NCBI GenBank assembly: GCA_029961685.1
Contig: JARWKL010000004.1
Coordinates: forward strand, 25,797,610-25,861,609
Length of the DNA: 64,000 nt
From: Aristolochia californica
Taxonomy: Eukaryota > Streptophyta > Magnoliopsida > Piperales > Aristolochiaceae
Direction of reading: 5' to 3'
Each line of letters starts with the position of its first letter. Position 1 is the stretch's first letter. A program made the position numbers and the translations under genes. The notes beneath the pieces are model-generated. The model was not told the origin of the DNA. It worked only from the letters and a program-made list of their open reading frames with translations, and ran no database searches. Below, one piece after another: positions 1-8,885 of this stretch.

Positions 1-335
1 AGGAAGATATGGGGAAGATGAAAACGAAAGTTCAAGCCTAAGGGAAGCTTGAAAACCCTAGAGCTCGTTGAGGAGAACTCTAAGCCTCTCTACGCTAGAT
101 TTAACCTAATTCTTAATACTTCAATCCTTCCTTTTCTCATTACTCTTACCCCTTAAATAGGGTTCACCCTGTTAGGGTTTAATCAAATATTACAGAAATA
201 TCCCTATGAATAAAATATTCCAACAATATCCCTATTAATAAATAATTCCAAAATAACCCTATGGCCTAAAACTGAAATAAAATAAAGTAAATTAAATAAA
301 ACAACTAAAATAATAATGTTATTGCGTGCATAACA
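1..335 (-). repeat. Partial LTR of the gene-carrying Ty3 family
   Basis: The window opens inside an LTR. On the plus strand it ends with a TAACA terminus at 331-335. It closely resembles the LTRs at 2813-3195 and 7009-7405: shared blocks include the run around 'accctagagctcgttgagga', the 'ccccttaaatagggttca' block and the final GCATGCATAACA-type end. Those relatives read on the minus strand, so this one is also given as minus. Its other end lies outside the window, so length and target duplication cannot be judged. Confidence 0.8.
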
Positions 336-410
336 GGTTTTCAAGCTTCTTTTTGGCTTGATATTCTTTCCTTCTCTATGAATCGTTGTGTTAGATCCGG
401 GATCGTAACA
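336..410 (+). repeat. Inverted copy of the LTR's opposite terminus
   Basis: Directly after the LTR end at 335, these 75 bases read on the minus strand as a TGTTACGATCCCGGATC-type terminus. That is the other end of the same LTR family, in inverted orientation. It stops at a GCTTGAAAACC block that also occurs in direct orientation near 47-58. The piece is therefore a fold-back fusion of one LTR terminus to the other. It sits inside the copia gag remnant that continues from 411. Confidence 0.7.
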
Positions 411-966
411 GCTTCCCCCTGCAAGAATGGTATCCCAAACATCATTAAAGATCAATTTTCCATTACTTGCATAGGGTCTGACCACAACCCTCACAAGTTC
501 CCAACAATTTGGCAGAGATGCCAAAAGATTTAATGCATGAACCTTATCATCAAATTTAATTTGAACGGAGGTCAATTGATTGACAATCATGCTAAACTCT
601 TTTAAATGTTATGCTACTAATTTTTTTCTATCAAATTTAAATTGAAGAATTTTTTTCGTTAGATGTACCTTATTATTTGTGGAAGGCTGCTCATACATTT
701 TGGACATAATCTTCATCATCCCCTCTGTGGTTTTCTCCGATGCCATGTTTAGAGCAATGTTCTTTGACAATTTTAATGGGACTACTCCCAACACTTGTCT
801 ATTGAGGAGATTCCATCGATCATCCTTCATACCGTCTGGTTGCATATCCAGAAGTGGTGCGTGTAGCTTTTTACTATAAAAATAATCTTTGATCTGCATC
901 CTCCAGAATACAATCCATACCATCGAACTTGTTGATTCCAAGTGTCAATCCTTCTCCGCCAGCCAT
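411..966 (-). pseudogene. Copia gag remnant, minus strand
   Basis: On the minus strand this reads as the gag of a Ty1/copia element (UBN2/retrotransposon gag type). Recognisable stretches include WRMQIKDYFYSKKLHAPLL, the region around NNKVHLTKK, and LNLLASLPNCWE. These are the usual landmarks of this gag class, which builds the virus-like particle. The likely start codon is at 966, giving a protein beginning MAGGEGLTLGINKFDGM, just as the related gag at 41920 begins. Frameshifts near 925 and 600 break the frame. The 3' part is lost where the Ty3-type LTR sequence begins at 410. No protease, integrase or RT follows inside the window. Confidence 0.82.
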
Positions 967-987
967 TTCTTTCAATCACAAACCAAA

Positions 988-999
988 CCTCTAATACCA
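988..999 (-). promoter_or_regulatory. Primer binding site of the minus copia element
   Basis: The minus strand reads TGGTATTAGAGG two bases inside the LTR end at 1002. It matches the common plant copia primer site complementary to initiator tRNA-Met (TGGTATCAGAGC) with a few changes. It fixes the orientation of the element as minus. Confidence 0.75.
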
Positions 1000-1001
1000 C
1001 T

Positions 1002-1418
1002 TGTTAGGAATTAGATGCACTAATTCCAAACTAACGAGAGCAATAATAATAAACACGGAAAAAATAAAAGCAAGCAATGAAAATTAAAAACAAGATTTAT
1101 ACAGGTTCTTCTAGAGGTGAGACTACGTCTTGTCTTCCGCCGCTACAGTAATCAACTATGAAGATGAAATAGTTTACAAAGAGAAACCACACACACTTAC
1201 ATGTGCTTTTCTCTAACCTCTCAAGCTACAATTCCAGATGCTCCTCAAGATGATGATACTCATCAAAATGATAAAACCCTAACAACGACGACCCCATATA
1301 TAAAAAGAAAATAGGGCAATTGGATTACAAGTGTGAAATTCCCACACTACCCTTAATGACACATCAGTCAAAATATCGTGTCAGAGGGTAAGATTTAATT
1401 AAGCTCCACAACTTAACA
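1002..1418 (-). repeat. 5' LTR of the minus-strand copia element (family K)
   Basis: A 417-bp LTR with TGTTA...TAACA ends. It adjoins the primer binding site at 988-999, so it is the 5' LTR of a minus-strand element. The same family recurs at 29465-29841, 57198-57503 and in pieces at 41660-41885 and about 42165-42446. Shared blocks include 'TTGTGGAGCTTAAT' near the start and the 'GGGCGTCTAATTCC'-like end (minus reading). Confidence 0.82.
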
Positions 1419-1507
1419 CGCATGGCATGAAATATTTTCCAAAATATAGGCCTAGAGATGAACCGATGGAGTGGGAGCTTATATGTCTAATTTTTTTCCT
1501 TTTCAAC

Positions 1508-1848
1508 TGTCGAAAGATGGGCCCAAGCCCACACGACCAAGGAAGGTCCACACATCCAAGAGATATGGAAGATTGGCTCAAGGCCCATAGACCAAGGAGA
1601 AGGCCCACATACCTATACAATAATGGAAGGATGGTAAATAAAGAGTCGTCTCATAAAGATGGCACTGATGTAATTAGTTTAAGTACCAGGGGCATAATTA
1701 TAATATTATAGGATTATTAATATGTAAATTGAGTTTTAGGGGAAGGGTTAGGAGACAAGTCCATAACCTCTTCTTCCTCCTATTTTCTCCCAATATGCGT
1801 CTCTCCTTTTTTCCTTGAGCTAAACCCATGGAGTCCTGAAAATCAATA
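1508..1848 (+). repeat. Family B LTR 1
   Basis: 341-bp LTR starting TGTCGAAAGATGGGCCCAAG and ending ...GAAAATCAATA (consensus end TCAACA). A primer-site match, TGGTATCAAAGC, follows at 1849-1860. It is preceded by TCAAC, which pairs with TCAAT after the last LTR of the array. Confidence 0.85.
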
Positions 1849-1860
1849 TGGTATCAAAGC
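1849..1860 (+). promoter_or_regulatory. Primer binding site, family B
   Basis: TGGTATCAAAGC directly follows the LTR. It is one base from the usual initiator tRNA-Met complementary site of plant copia elements. Confidence 0.78.
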
Positions 1861-2812
1861 ATGATTTTTAGGACTATTGCTATTGTTTTTAGAATTCTCA
1901 TTTTTTTTGGGCGCATGATTCTGTGTCTTCTCCTATTTTTTTTTTTTATTTTAAAAGCTCACAATCTCATTTACTCTATGGGGTTTTCCCCTTACGTGAT
2001 TATTCAAAGTTTGTTGTTGTTTGTCTTTGCTGCTGATAATTCTCTGCTTCTGTCCTTGGCGAATTCTGATTCTGAATCTAGTGGTCTATCTCAAGTAGCG
2101 GCTATTTAGGCAAGGTTCATATTTTTCTGTGTGATTTAATATTGGATATCTCTAGGCTCCTTTCCATTTTTTTTTTGTTGGTTACTGGTTGCTTGGTAAC
2201 ATATATAATTCTGAGTCTTTGTTAATCGACGTAACCACTTGAACTGCAAGCTAGAGAATCATTGTGCTCCAATTTTGGGTGTCCACATGACGCAGATAGG
2301 TTCTGGTTTCTGGTGCTTACTGGTTTGTTTCTATGACGTGGATATGGATTGCTGGTTTTTACGAATCCTTGGCAGTCGTTGTCTCTGATTATTGGTTCCT
2401 CAGAATCTTTACTAATTCTATCTCTGATTATTGGTTCCTAAGAATCTTTACTGATTCTGGTGGCTGATTTTGTTACTCTGTGCAACGATCATTGGATAAT
2501 AGTAGAGTAAGAGAATATTTCTGCTGCAGTTAGTCTCCACGTATTCATCAACTACTGATTATATTGCGAAATGCTTTTATGCATTAGAGTGTGCATGGTA
2601 CTCATTATTCATTAGCTGTTGTAGTCTTCATGTAACAAAGCAAAGGGAGTAGTAATCTCGGTAGAGGGAGCAATAATTTTTTTGCAGTCTGGTATGTGGT
2701 GGTCTTGACGTAATCTGTTATGGTCCCGGATCTGTCACAAAGGGAGTAGTAATCTCGGTAGAGGGAGCAATAATTTTTTTGCAGTCTGGTATGTGGTGGT
2801 CTTGACGTAATC
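1861..2812 (+). other. Family B internal region, non-coding part 1
   Basis: About 950 bases between the first family B LTR and the inserted gene-carrying element. It is T-rich, with many in-frame stops in all frames and no recognisable gag or pol. It matches the start of the internal region at 8886 onward in its first bases (GATTTTTAGGAC-type). The last 170 bases hold the 97-bp duplication described separately. The region resumes at 7411 after the insertion. Confidence 0.65.
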
Positions 2813-2834
2813 TGTTATGGTCCCGGATCTGTCA
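2641..2834 (+). repeat. Perfect 97-bp tandem duplication across an LTR junction
   Basis: Two identical 97-bp units, 2641-2737 and 2738-2834. Each unit contains family B internal sequence, then TAATC, then the first 22 bases of the LTR that starts at 2813. The duplication therefore spans the junction between target DNA and the inserted element, and must have arisen after that insertion. Confidence 0.92.
2808..2812 (+). repeat. Target site duplication TAATC (left)
   Basis: TAATC precedes the LTR at 2813 and the same five bases follow the other LTR at 7406-7410. This defines the exact ends of the inserted element. Confidence 0.9.
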
Positions 2835-3195
2835 CAAAGATTCATTGTTAAGGTTCCGGTTTGGTCATGGGAAATTGTAGAACAACCTGGCAGAATTGTA
2901 GAGAGACATGGAGAGGAAGATAAAAATCAATTGAAAACCCTAGAGCTCGTTGAGGACAGCTCTTAGTCTGTTTAACCTAAATTTAACCTAAAATCAATGC
3001 TTGTCTTTCTCATTACTCTTACCCCTTAAATAGGGTTCCCCCTGTTAGGGTTTAAGATAAAATATTACAAAATACCTCTATAAATAAAATATTCCAAAAA
3101 TACCCTTATAATTAAAATATTCCAAAAATACCCATGTGGCCTAAAATGAAATAAAATAATGTAAATTAAATATTAATATTATTGCATGCATAACA
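2813..3195 (-). repeat. 3' LTR of element G1
   Basis: 383 bp, TGTTATGGTCCCGGATC... to ...GCATGCATAACA on the plus strand. On the minus strand it is the 3' LTR, since the purine-rich tract (plus 3199-3210, minus GAGGGGGGTG) lies just upstream of it. Confidence 0.88.
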
Positions 3196-3465
3196 TTACA
3201 CCCCCCTCAGAAGAATGAGCTTGTCCTCAAGCTCGTAACTAGGGTCTGTACGCCGACGTCTCCTCCTGGGGCCAAGTAGCATCCGCGATCGCAATGTCTG
3301 CCCTCTGGATGCCCAAAACTGGAGCACTCCCTCTAGCAACTTTCTTTTTTTTACGCTTGACTGTAGGGATGCATGTCGAATGTCGCTACATCTCCCCAAA
3401 CAGCATCTCTGCCCTTCCTCAGTCCTGGACTGGTGTGAAACAGCCCCCCATTGGCCAGGTTGCAC
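3196..3465 (-). pseudogene. Ty3/gypsy pol C-terminal tail retained in G1
   Basis: An 89-codon minus frame ends SYELEDKLILLRGV just before the 3' LTR. The same sort of tail (TWEDLETF..AYP.FE.EDKFFLQG) ends the coding gypsy element at 26655 and 54516, where it is the last helix of a chromodomain-like module. Only the final 15-20 residues are recognisable here. The rest of this frame is not, and may be filler. It indicates G1 derives from a Ty3/gypsy element that lost most of pol. Confidence 0.6.
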
Positions 3466-4313
3466 TGCCTACACTTTGCCAGCCTGGCAGCAACAACATC
3501 AAGACCAGCCCCTTGGGATGGAGAAGAATCAGCAGCACTAACCCCCTCCATTTGCTGCACCTTGAAACACTCAAAGGCCGGAAACCATCACTGATAACAG
3601 GTTCAGCAGAAGCAATAGATTCAGCATCACCGAAATGATACAGCCTGTGTCCAACACTCTGGGTTAGTGCCTTGATTGCATGCCAATAGCCCTCTGCATC
3701 CACAAGAAGCACCTCGGCTGGGCTGGCTAGCAGCAGTGTATGCTGGACTGTCACAGCAGCCTTGTTGGCTTGGCTGGCTGTTAGCAGAGTATGCTGGACT
3801 GCCACAGCACTCCACTGGGTTAAGAGAGCCTTTGCTAGGTGTAAAGAACTCCATGGAGTGGAACTTCCTCTCTGCCCATAAACACTGCCATACCGCTTGC
3901 CTAAATATGGACCGATTAGGTGTGATGTTTCCCATTGGTGTTCACCGAACTAGACAGCATTAATCACTGCGGCATGTCCCTGAATCACATCAGCTATAGA
4001 TGCACCCTGTGAGTCATTTCCATTTTGGTCTACATATTCCAGGTGTTGCTCATCTGCATCACTTCGACCCAGTGTTATTTTTTCTGCTGACCCCATTGCT
4101 GCAGTGCCACCACAGTAGCAATTTGCAGGCCACTGTCCAAGTCAGGTGTGCATGAAGCTATGTCCCATTCATGGTTCTATCTCTGTACACAATATGGAAC
4201 TGCATTATATTTTTCAGGTTGTCGTTGCTGCTGGGGTGCCCTTATCTGCACTACAATAACAGCAGCAACATGAGATAGCCTCTTTGGCTCCAACTCAAAG
4301 CTAGACGTGAAGT
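3466..4313 (-). other. G1 internal region downstream of the chimeric frame
   Basis: About 850 bases between the stop of the 502-codon frame and the pol tail. Frames are open for 60-130 codons on both strands but none resembles a known family. Near 3718-3810 a roughly 52-base unit containing GCTGGCT and TATGCTGGACTG is present in two imperfect copies. This may be the 3' untranslated part of a captured gene or degenerate element DNA. Confidence 0.4.
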
Positions 4314-5822
4314 CTACATAACTAGACTCCATTGCACCAGATCAATGGTCTTTAGAACTGATGTGCCTGTTACAATATCACTAATGTCGACTACATCAAC
4401 AATAGGAATCTGGGTAGCATCTTCCAGAACTTCCATCCCAAAGATAGACATGTCAAATCCATAGACATTTTCCCATAATGGAACGCTAGGTCCACCTCTC
4501 CCAACTCCAGGACCAAACATAGTTGTCATATCAGGGAGAATGGTCCCTGCTTTAGTAGCAAATAAAATCAGTATTCCAGTACCACAACCAACATCCAGAA
4601 CTGTTGCATGGCTCATGAGAAAAGGATTATTCAGAATAGCTGCCCTATAAGAATCTGTCCTCACCATCTCGCTGATCATCTCTCTGTGACTTCCAAAAGA
4701 ACTGTATGCCCCAAAATAATTCTCGTTTACTTTCTTGACTTCTCTGGCAGCAACATTTGCAAAAGAACCCTTCAAACTTTTATCCTTCCTTTCCCGTGCA
4801 GGAAATCTTCCAAGCTCACCCCCCGGCATGCCATTTCCAGCAATAACATTTTGGGCCTTGTAAGCAACAATTGGAAATTCATGAACATCTTCATGTACCT
4901 TCTTAAAGGGTCCATGAACATAGTCAAATTCAGATAAAACAGCATCAAGAACATTCTCATCCGCCAAGCAAATTCCAGCAAAATCTTTGACGTTGTCCAC
5001 CTCCCTCAGGAATTCCTCTCTATCAACTGTTGGGGTACATTCATCTCGGTCATCTTCGTCCCCGCCAAAACTATGCAAAAATGCATCCTCCGACATGAAT
5101 GGTTTCAAATCTAATGTCTTCCCTTCAGGGATAGAAGCACAAGCAGTGCTAATAGTGACAATATGGAAGGACACTTCTGCTGAATTGCCTCCAAATTCCA
5201 ATACTGGGGCTGTGAAGAAAATTACCTTATAGTCTTTCTTGGTGAGCCACACAAGGAATGGAGATTTTTCCAACTGTTCCATATACTCCAGTTCATTTTT
5301 TTCTTTGTCAGCCAACGTTAAGCTGGGCAATGTGGAAGTGTTGTTGGAAGCATATTCTGCATCATTAAACATATAACTGAATAACTCCATGCAGCTCCTC
5401 AAGCCAGGTAGTAAGTTCCTAGCTATAAGGCAACTATTTCTTCCAAAATTCTCAATTCCTTTCATGTATAACTCCTTCTCAATAGGAGACCAACTGTTTT
5501 CAGCAACATCTGCTTCTAATTCTCCCTTGCCTGAATAGAAACTTTGCAGTGTAATAGGAACTTCAATCCCAATGTTTGGGTGGACTCCTGATATACTTTC
5601 ATCCATTTTTCCCTCCACAAGATCAGAAGCTGCCTCTGGGCCGTCCACTGTTTTCTGTTTGTTAGTTATTGAAGAAATAGATGTTTCATTAGTGGCCAAC
5701 ACGCTATAGTTTATAGCATTAGGCTTCCCCATATTTTTAGGACTTGTTATCTCTTCAAATTTTGTAGTTACATCCTTTTCTATGGAAGCCATATTGCCTA
5801 TCAACCCAAAGTGTTTGGACAA
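4314..5822 (-). CDS. Chimeric ORF: E(z)-type SANT segment fused to truncated PRMT3
   Basis: A 502-codon uninterrupted frame inside element G1, same strand as the element. Residues about 108-152 match the SANT segment of plant E(z) Polycomb histone methyltransferases (landmarks EKELYMKGIENFGRNSCLIA). Residues about 160-235 are a further piece that I do not recognise (EQLEKSPFLVWLTKKDYKVI). From about 236 to 497 the frame matches plant PRMT3 protein arginine methyltransferase: acidic PFMSEDAFLHSFG segment, YFGAYSSFGSHREM, SAM-binding motif VLDVGCGTGIL (about 408-418), then a jump at about 426/427 into the C-terminal half (VPLWENVYGFDM). The jump removes the post-I motif and the double-E catalytic loop, and the N-terminal zinc finger and the far C-terminus are also absent, so methyltransferase activity is not expected. 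The pieces are joined in frame without introns, as expected for capture through RNA. Whether it is transcribed or translated is unknown. Confidence 0.78.
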   Translation of the reverse strand: MSKHFGLIGNMASIEKDVTTKFEEITSPKNMGKPNAINYSVLATNETSISSITNKQKTVDGPEAASDLVEGKMDESISGVHPNIGIEVPITLQSFYSGKGELEADVAENSWSPIEKELYMKGIENFGRNSCLIARNLLPGLRSCMELFSYMFNDAEYASNNTSTLPSLTLADKEKNELEYMEQLEKSPFLVWLTKKDYKVIFFTAPVLEFGGNSAEVSFHIVTISTACASIPEGKTLDLKPFMSEDAFLHSFGGDEDDRDECTPTVDREEFLREVDNVKDFAGICLADENVLDAVLSEFDYVHGPFKKVHEDVHEFPIVAYKAQNVIAGNGMPGGELGRFPARERKDKSLKGSFANVAAREVKKVNENYFGAYSSFGSHREMISEMVRTDSYRAAILNNPFLMSHATVLDVGCGTGILILFATKAGTILPDMTTMFGPGVGRGGPSVPLWENVYGFDMSIFGMEVLEDATQIPIVDVVDISDIVTGTSVLKTIDLVQWSLVM

Positions 5823-6211
5823 GGGCCTCAGCTACATAACGGCTAGTCTCCTCCAAAAAAACTTCAACTTGAACCCCACATCCAAAAATTTGAAGACTCA
5901 CAGCCGCACAGATATTGTGCTCATCCACAGAAAAAACAAAGCCCCTCAAAAAAAAATTCAGCATTCTCTGTAAAATTATTTCTATGAATCCAGGCAGCCC
6001 CAGAAAAAATTACATGTCAAAATTCATACACCCAAAATTTCTCTGCTTCTTAGAACAGAAACACACCAAGCCAAAATTTTGAATTGAAAGTTTGTGGCCG
6101 AACAGCATACATGGGATCCCAAAAATTAAACAGAAAACCCCTCTGTTTCGCAACACTAAAATTTTCACGGAACAATTTTGATGCCATTGGGAAGGAATTA
6201 TGTAAAATATA
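5823..6211 (-). other. Leader between gag-like and chimeric frames of G1
   Basis: A minus frame of 69 codons (5755-5964) overlaps the start of the chimeric frame and contains an orderly stretch around VEVFLEETSRYVAEALVQTL, possibly another captured exon shifted out of frame. I do not recognise it. The remainder (about 5965-6211) is AT-rich and could be a captured 5' untranslated region. Confidence 0.4.
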
Positions 6212-6985
6212 GATGGATTTCAGAAAAGAGAAGATGACAATTTGGAAAATTCGTCGCAGGAGTTTACCCCAGATTTTGTGGAAATTCGTTTGCCGCTATG
6301 CTGCCAAGACCGAGTTTGAGCGGAAATTTCACCGACGGACCCGACGGAGTCTACTGCTTCTCCGGTGGCATATCGTAGCCCGTTGGGGCTTCGCCATTTG
6401 GAAGTTTTCCATGTCGACGGTGAAGAACCAACCTTCTGCCGGCCATGATAATGAATATTGGGAGTCAAACCCAAATCAACTTTTATTGACGAGATTGTGT
6501 CTGCATACCCTTCCGATTTCGGATTTCTAGTGTCCTTGGAGATTTTTAAGGCCCCCGTATTCGGATTTGGGTTCGCACCAGTGTTGTCCACGACCGATGA
6601 CGTCTTGGCAGAAAACCCTGCCGAGTGTCCCAAATAGTGGTCCTCGCTGTGCTGCTTTGGCTCTCCCTGGGATGAAATTTTGAAGGTTTCCAAGACATGG
6701 CTTTTCTGTCCATCCGGATTTGTGGTTTCCCCCGAATCTTCCGCAGGGCCTTCAGCCGGCAAACGGCACAAATTTTTTTTTTTTTTCTAGGTCGTGTGCT
6801 GCTTTCCCTTCTCATATATCCTGCTCGGGGATTTCAAGTGTATTGAATTTTTCGATGGCAAAGTCAGCAGAAAATACTTCTCTTGTTGTACGCAATTCTT
6901 TGTTAATTGCTCTATACCGTGCATGTCTTTCTTCCCATTGATCATTCATGTCAATCCTTTTTTCTCGGGACATAGACGGGTTCAT
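6212..6985 (-). pseudogene. Gag-like leader of element G1
   Basis: After the primer site, a minus frame starts at 6985 with MNPSMSREKRIDMNDQWEER and runs 57 codons to a stop at 6812. A second minus frame of 183 codons (6220-6771) follows. The position right after the primer site and the charged helical N-terminus suit a degenerate Ty3 gag. No zinc knuckle or clear capsid motif is visible, so this rests mainly on position. Confidence 0.5.
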
Positions 6986-6994
6986 AGTGTTCCC

Positions 6995-7006
6995 ACACTG
7001 ATACCA
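6995..7006 (-). promoter_or_regulatory. Primer binding site of G1
   Basis: The minus strand reads TGGTATCAGTGTGGG two bases inside the LTR at 7009. The first nine bases match the initiator tRNA-Met complementary site. It sets the element's orientation. Confidence 0.8.
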
Positions 7007-7008
7007 AT

Positions 7009-7405
7009 TGTTATAGTCCCAGATCTGACACAAGGATTCATTATTAAGGTTCTGGTACGGCCATGGGGAATTGTAGAACAACATGGCAAAATTGTAGGGA
7101 GACATGGAGAGGAAGATGAAAATCAATCGAAAACCCTAGAGCTCTTTGAGGAGAGCTCCAAGCCTGTTTAACCTAAATTTAACCTAAAATCAATGCTTGT
7201 CTTTCTCATTACTCTTACCCCTTAAATAGGGTTCAACCTATTAGGGTTTAAGATAAAATATTACAAAAATACCCCTCTAAATAAAATATTCTAAAAATAC
7301 TCCTATAATTATAATATTCCAAAAATACCCCTATGGCCTAACTGAAATAAAATAATATAAATTAAATAAAAATAATTAAATATTAATATTATTGCATGCA
7401 TAACA
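7009..7405 (-). repeat. 5' LTR of element G1
   Basis: 397 bp, collinear with 2813-3195. It begins TGTTATAGTCCCAGATC on the plus strand and ends GCATGCATAACA, followed by the target duplication TAATC at 7406-7410. Confidence 0.9.
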
Positions 7406-7410
7406 TAATC

Positions 7411-8511
7411 GGAGTAGACGAAGCATTGAATCACCATCGTTGCAGTCATTCCTTGCTGCTGCAAAGGCAAGATGGAAGTGGCAAGCTCAGACACATCCGT
7501 TTCTGAGGAAACTTACCCACATTGGTGAAGCAATTAGCGACCTATTCAGATTCCATATCACAATCTCTGGTTTGTGTCATTGCTGTTGTTTAAGGGGCGT
7601 TACAACAAGAATTTTGGTTTGGAATTTCTATTTAAGGGGTGTTCCAGATTTCCCGCTAGTATTGTTGTTTGGACATCTCATTAACAGAAAATACACATCC
7701 TTTTAAGAAGCATAATTTTTGGTTTGGATTTTTGTTTGGATATCTGCATCTCATTAGCAGGAGATACATATCCCTTCAGCAACAGATCAAGGCTTTGTCA
7801 GATTTTTTTTTCAGCAACAGAGGTTGCTTCCTCTTCGTTGGTATGGCTTATACAAGCTGCTAATTTACCGATTGATTTCCAGAAACTTATCTTGATCTTA
7901 CTGCTGATTTTCTGGAAAATCCTCTAATCAGTACCTTGAATTTAATGTACCGGGAAGAGAGTCTTTGTTTTTAATCAGAGTTCTCTGCTATCTTTTGAAG
8001 ATAGAATCGTATCTTCCTGCTATCAAAATCTTCTAGCTGGTTTACTGAGCTGACTCTAATCCTCCTTTGCTTGGCAATCACCAGCACCACAGTGTTACCA
8101 TTTCTGGCTGAAGATGCATCTTTTGATCCAAAGGTTTCTGCTTCGTATGAATCTGAGTTTATTTATGGAAGATATCTTGATTTTGTATTGTCACCTACTG
8201 TTGTTAATCTAAAGAAAATGTTGTCGAGTTTCTGATTATAACTGTCACGTTCATTGTTGCTGCTTCATTGGTAGATCATACTGCTGTTTTTAGGACCACT
8301 TGCTCATCATTGACAGCCGCAACAATACCTCTCTACTCTCTCTGGTTTTCTATTGTGTTCGGAAGTGGGGAAGACGATAAATAAATTAAATTTCCAATTT
8401 AGGTGTGTTGGATGATATCGTGAACTGCTATTTTATACAGGAAAATCTTATACACCATTTGCAGCAAGCTGGGCATTCATGATGTTTTATCACCCTCAGC
8501 TTGAGGGGAAG
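7411..8511 (+). other. Family B internal region, part 2, with copia RNase H tail
   Basis: Continuation of the family B internal region after the G1 insertion. Most is T-rich and without a long frame. At 8465-8503 the plus strand reads SKLGIHDVLSPSA then stop, the usual end of a copia RNase H, followed by the purine tract TTGAGGGGAAG. This shows family B descends from a coding copia element. Confidence 0.65.
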
Positions 8512-8873
8512 TATTACAAGATGGACCTAAGGCCACATGACTAAGGAAGACCCACACTTCCAAATGTTTTAAAATATGGGTTCAAGCCCATAAGACCAAG
8601 GAAGGCCCACACATCCAAGAGATGTGAAAGATGGGCTCATATAGTGATGGCAGGATCGTAAATAAAGAGTCATCTCATAGATATTGCATTGATGTAATTA
8701 GATTAAGTTCCAGAGCATAATTTTAATATTGTAGTTTCATTAATCTATAAATTGAGCTTTAAGGGAAAGGTTAGGACACAAGTCCATAACCTCTTTCTTC
8801 TTCCTATTTTATCCCAATATATCATCTCTCCTTTTCTCCATGAACTAAATGCATGGAATTCTGAAAATTAACA
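8512..8873 (+). repeat. Family B LTR 2
   Basis: 362 bp, start mutated to TATTACAAGATGG, end ...AAATTAACA, followed by the primer site CGGTATCAGAGC at 8874-8885. Its 5' end carries two copies of the roughly 56-base terminal module, whereas LTR 1 has one. Confidence 0.8.
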
Positions 8874-8885
8874 CGGTATCAGAGC

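Larger units (their letters stand above)
2813..7405 (-). mobile_element. Gene-carrying Ty3-type element G1 (minus)
   Basis: A 4593-bp element with LTRs at 2813-3195 and 7009-7405 (TGTTAT...ATAACA) and target duplication TAATC. Read on the minus strand it has a primer site at 6995-7006 (TGGTATCAGTG), a gag-like leader, a 502-codon chimeric frame made of host gene pieces, and a short tail like the C-terminus of a Ty3/gypsy pol (YELEDKLILLRGV). The purine tract GAGGGGGG lies next to the 3' LTR. No protease, RT or integrase is present, so it must have moved with enzymes from another element. By eye the two LTRs differ at roughly a tenth of positions, older than the copia insertion at 18550. Confidence 0.85.

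Noticed and set aside
3294..3963. Several overlapping frames of 60-130 codons on both strands in G1
   Set aside because: They overlap each other on opposite strands without any family resemblance, except the last residues of the pol tail. GC-richer DNA gives long chance frames.
4608..5232. Plus-strand frames opposite the chimeric reading frame
   Set aside because: They are antisense shadows of the 502-codon minus frame, which has recognisable protein domains.
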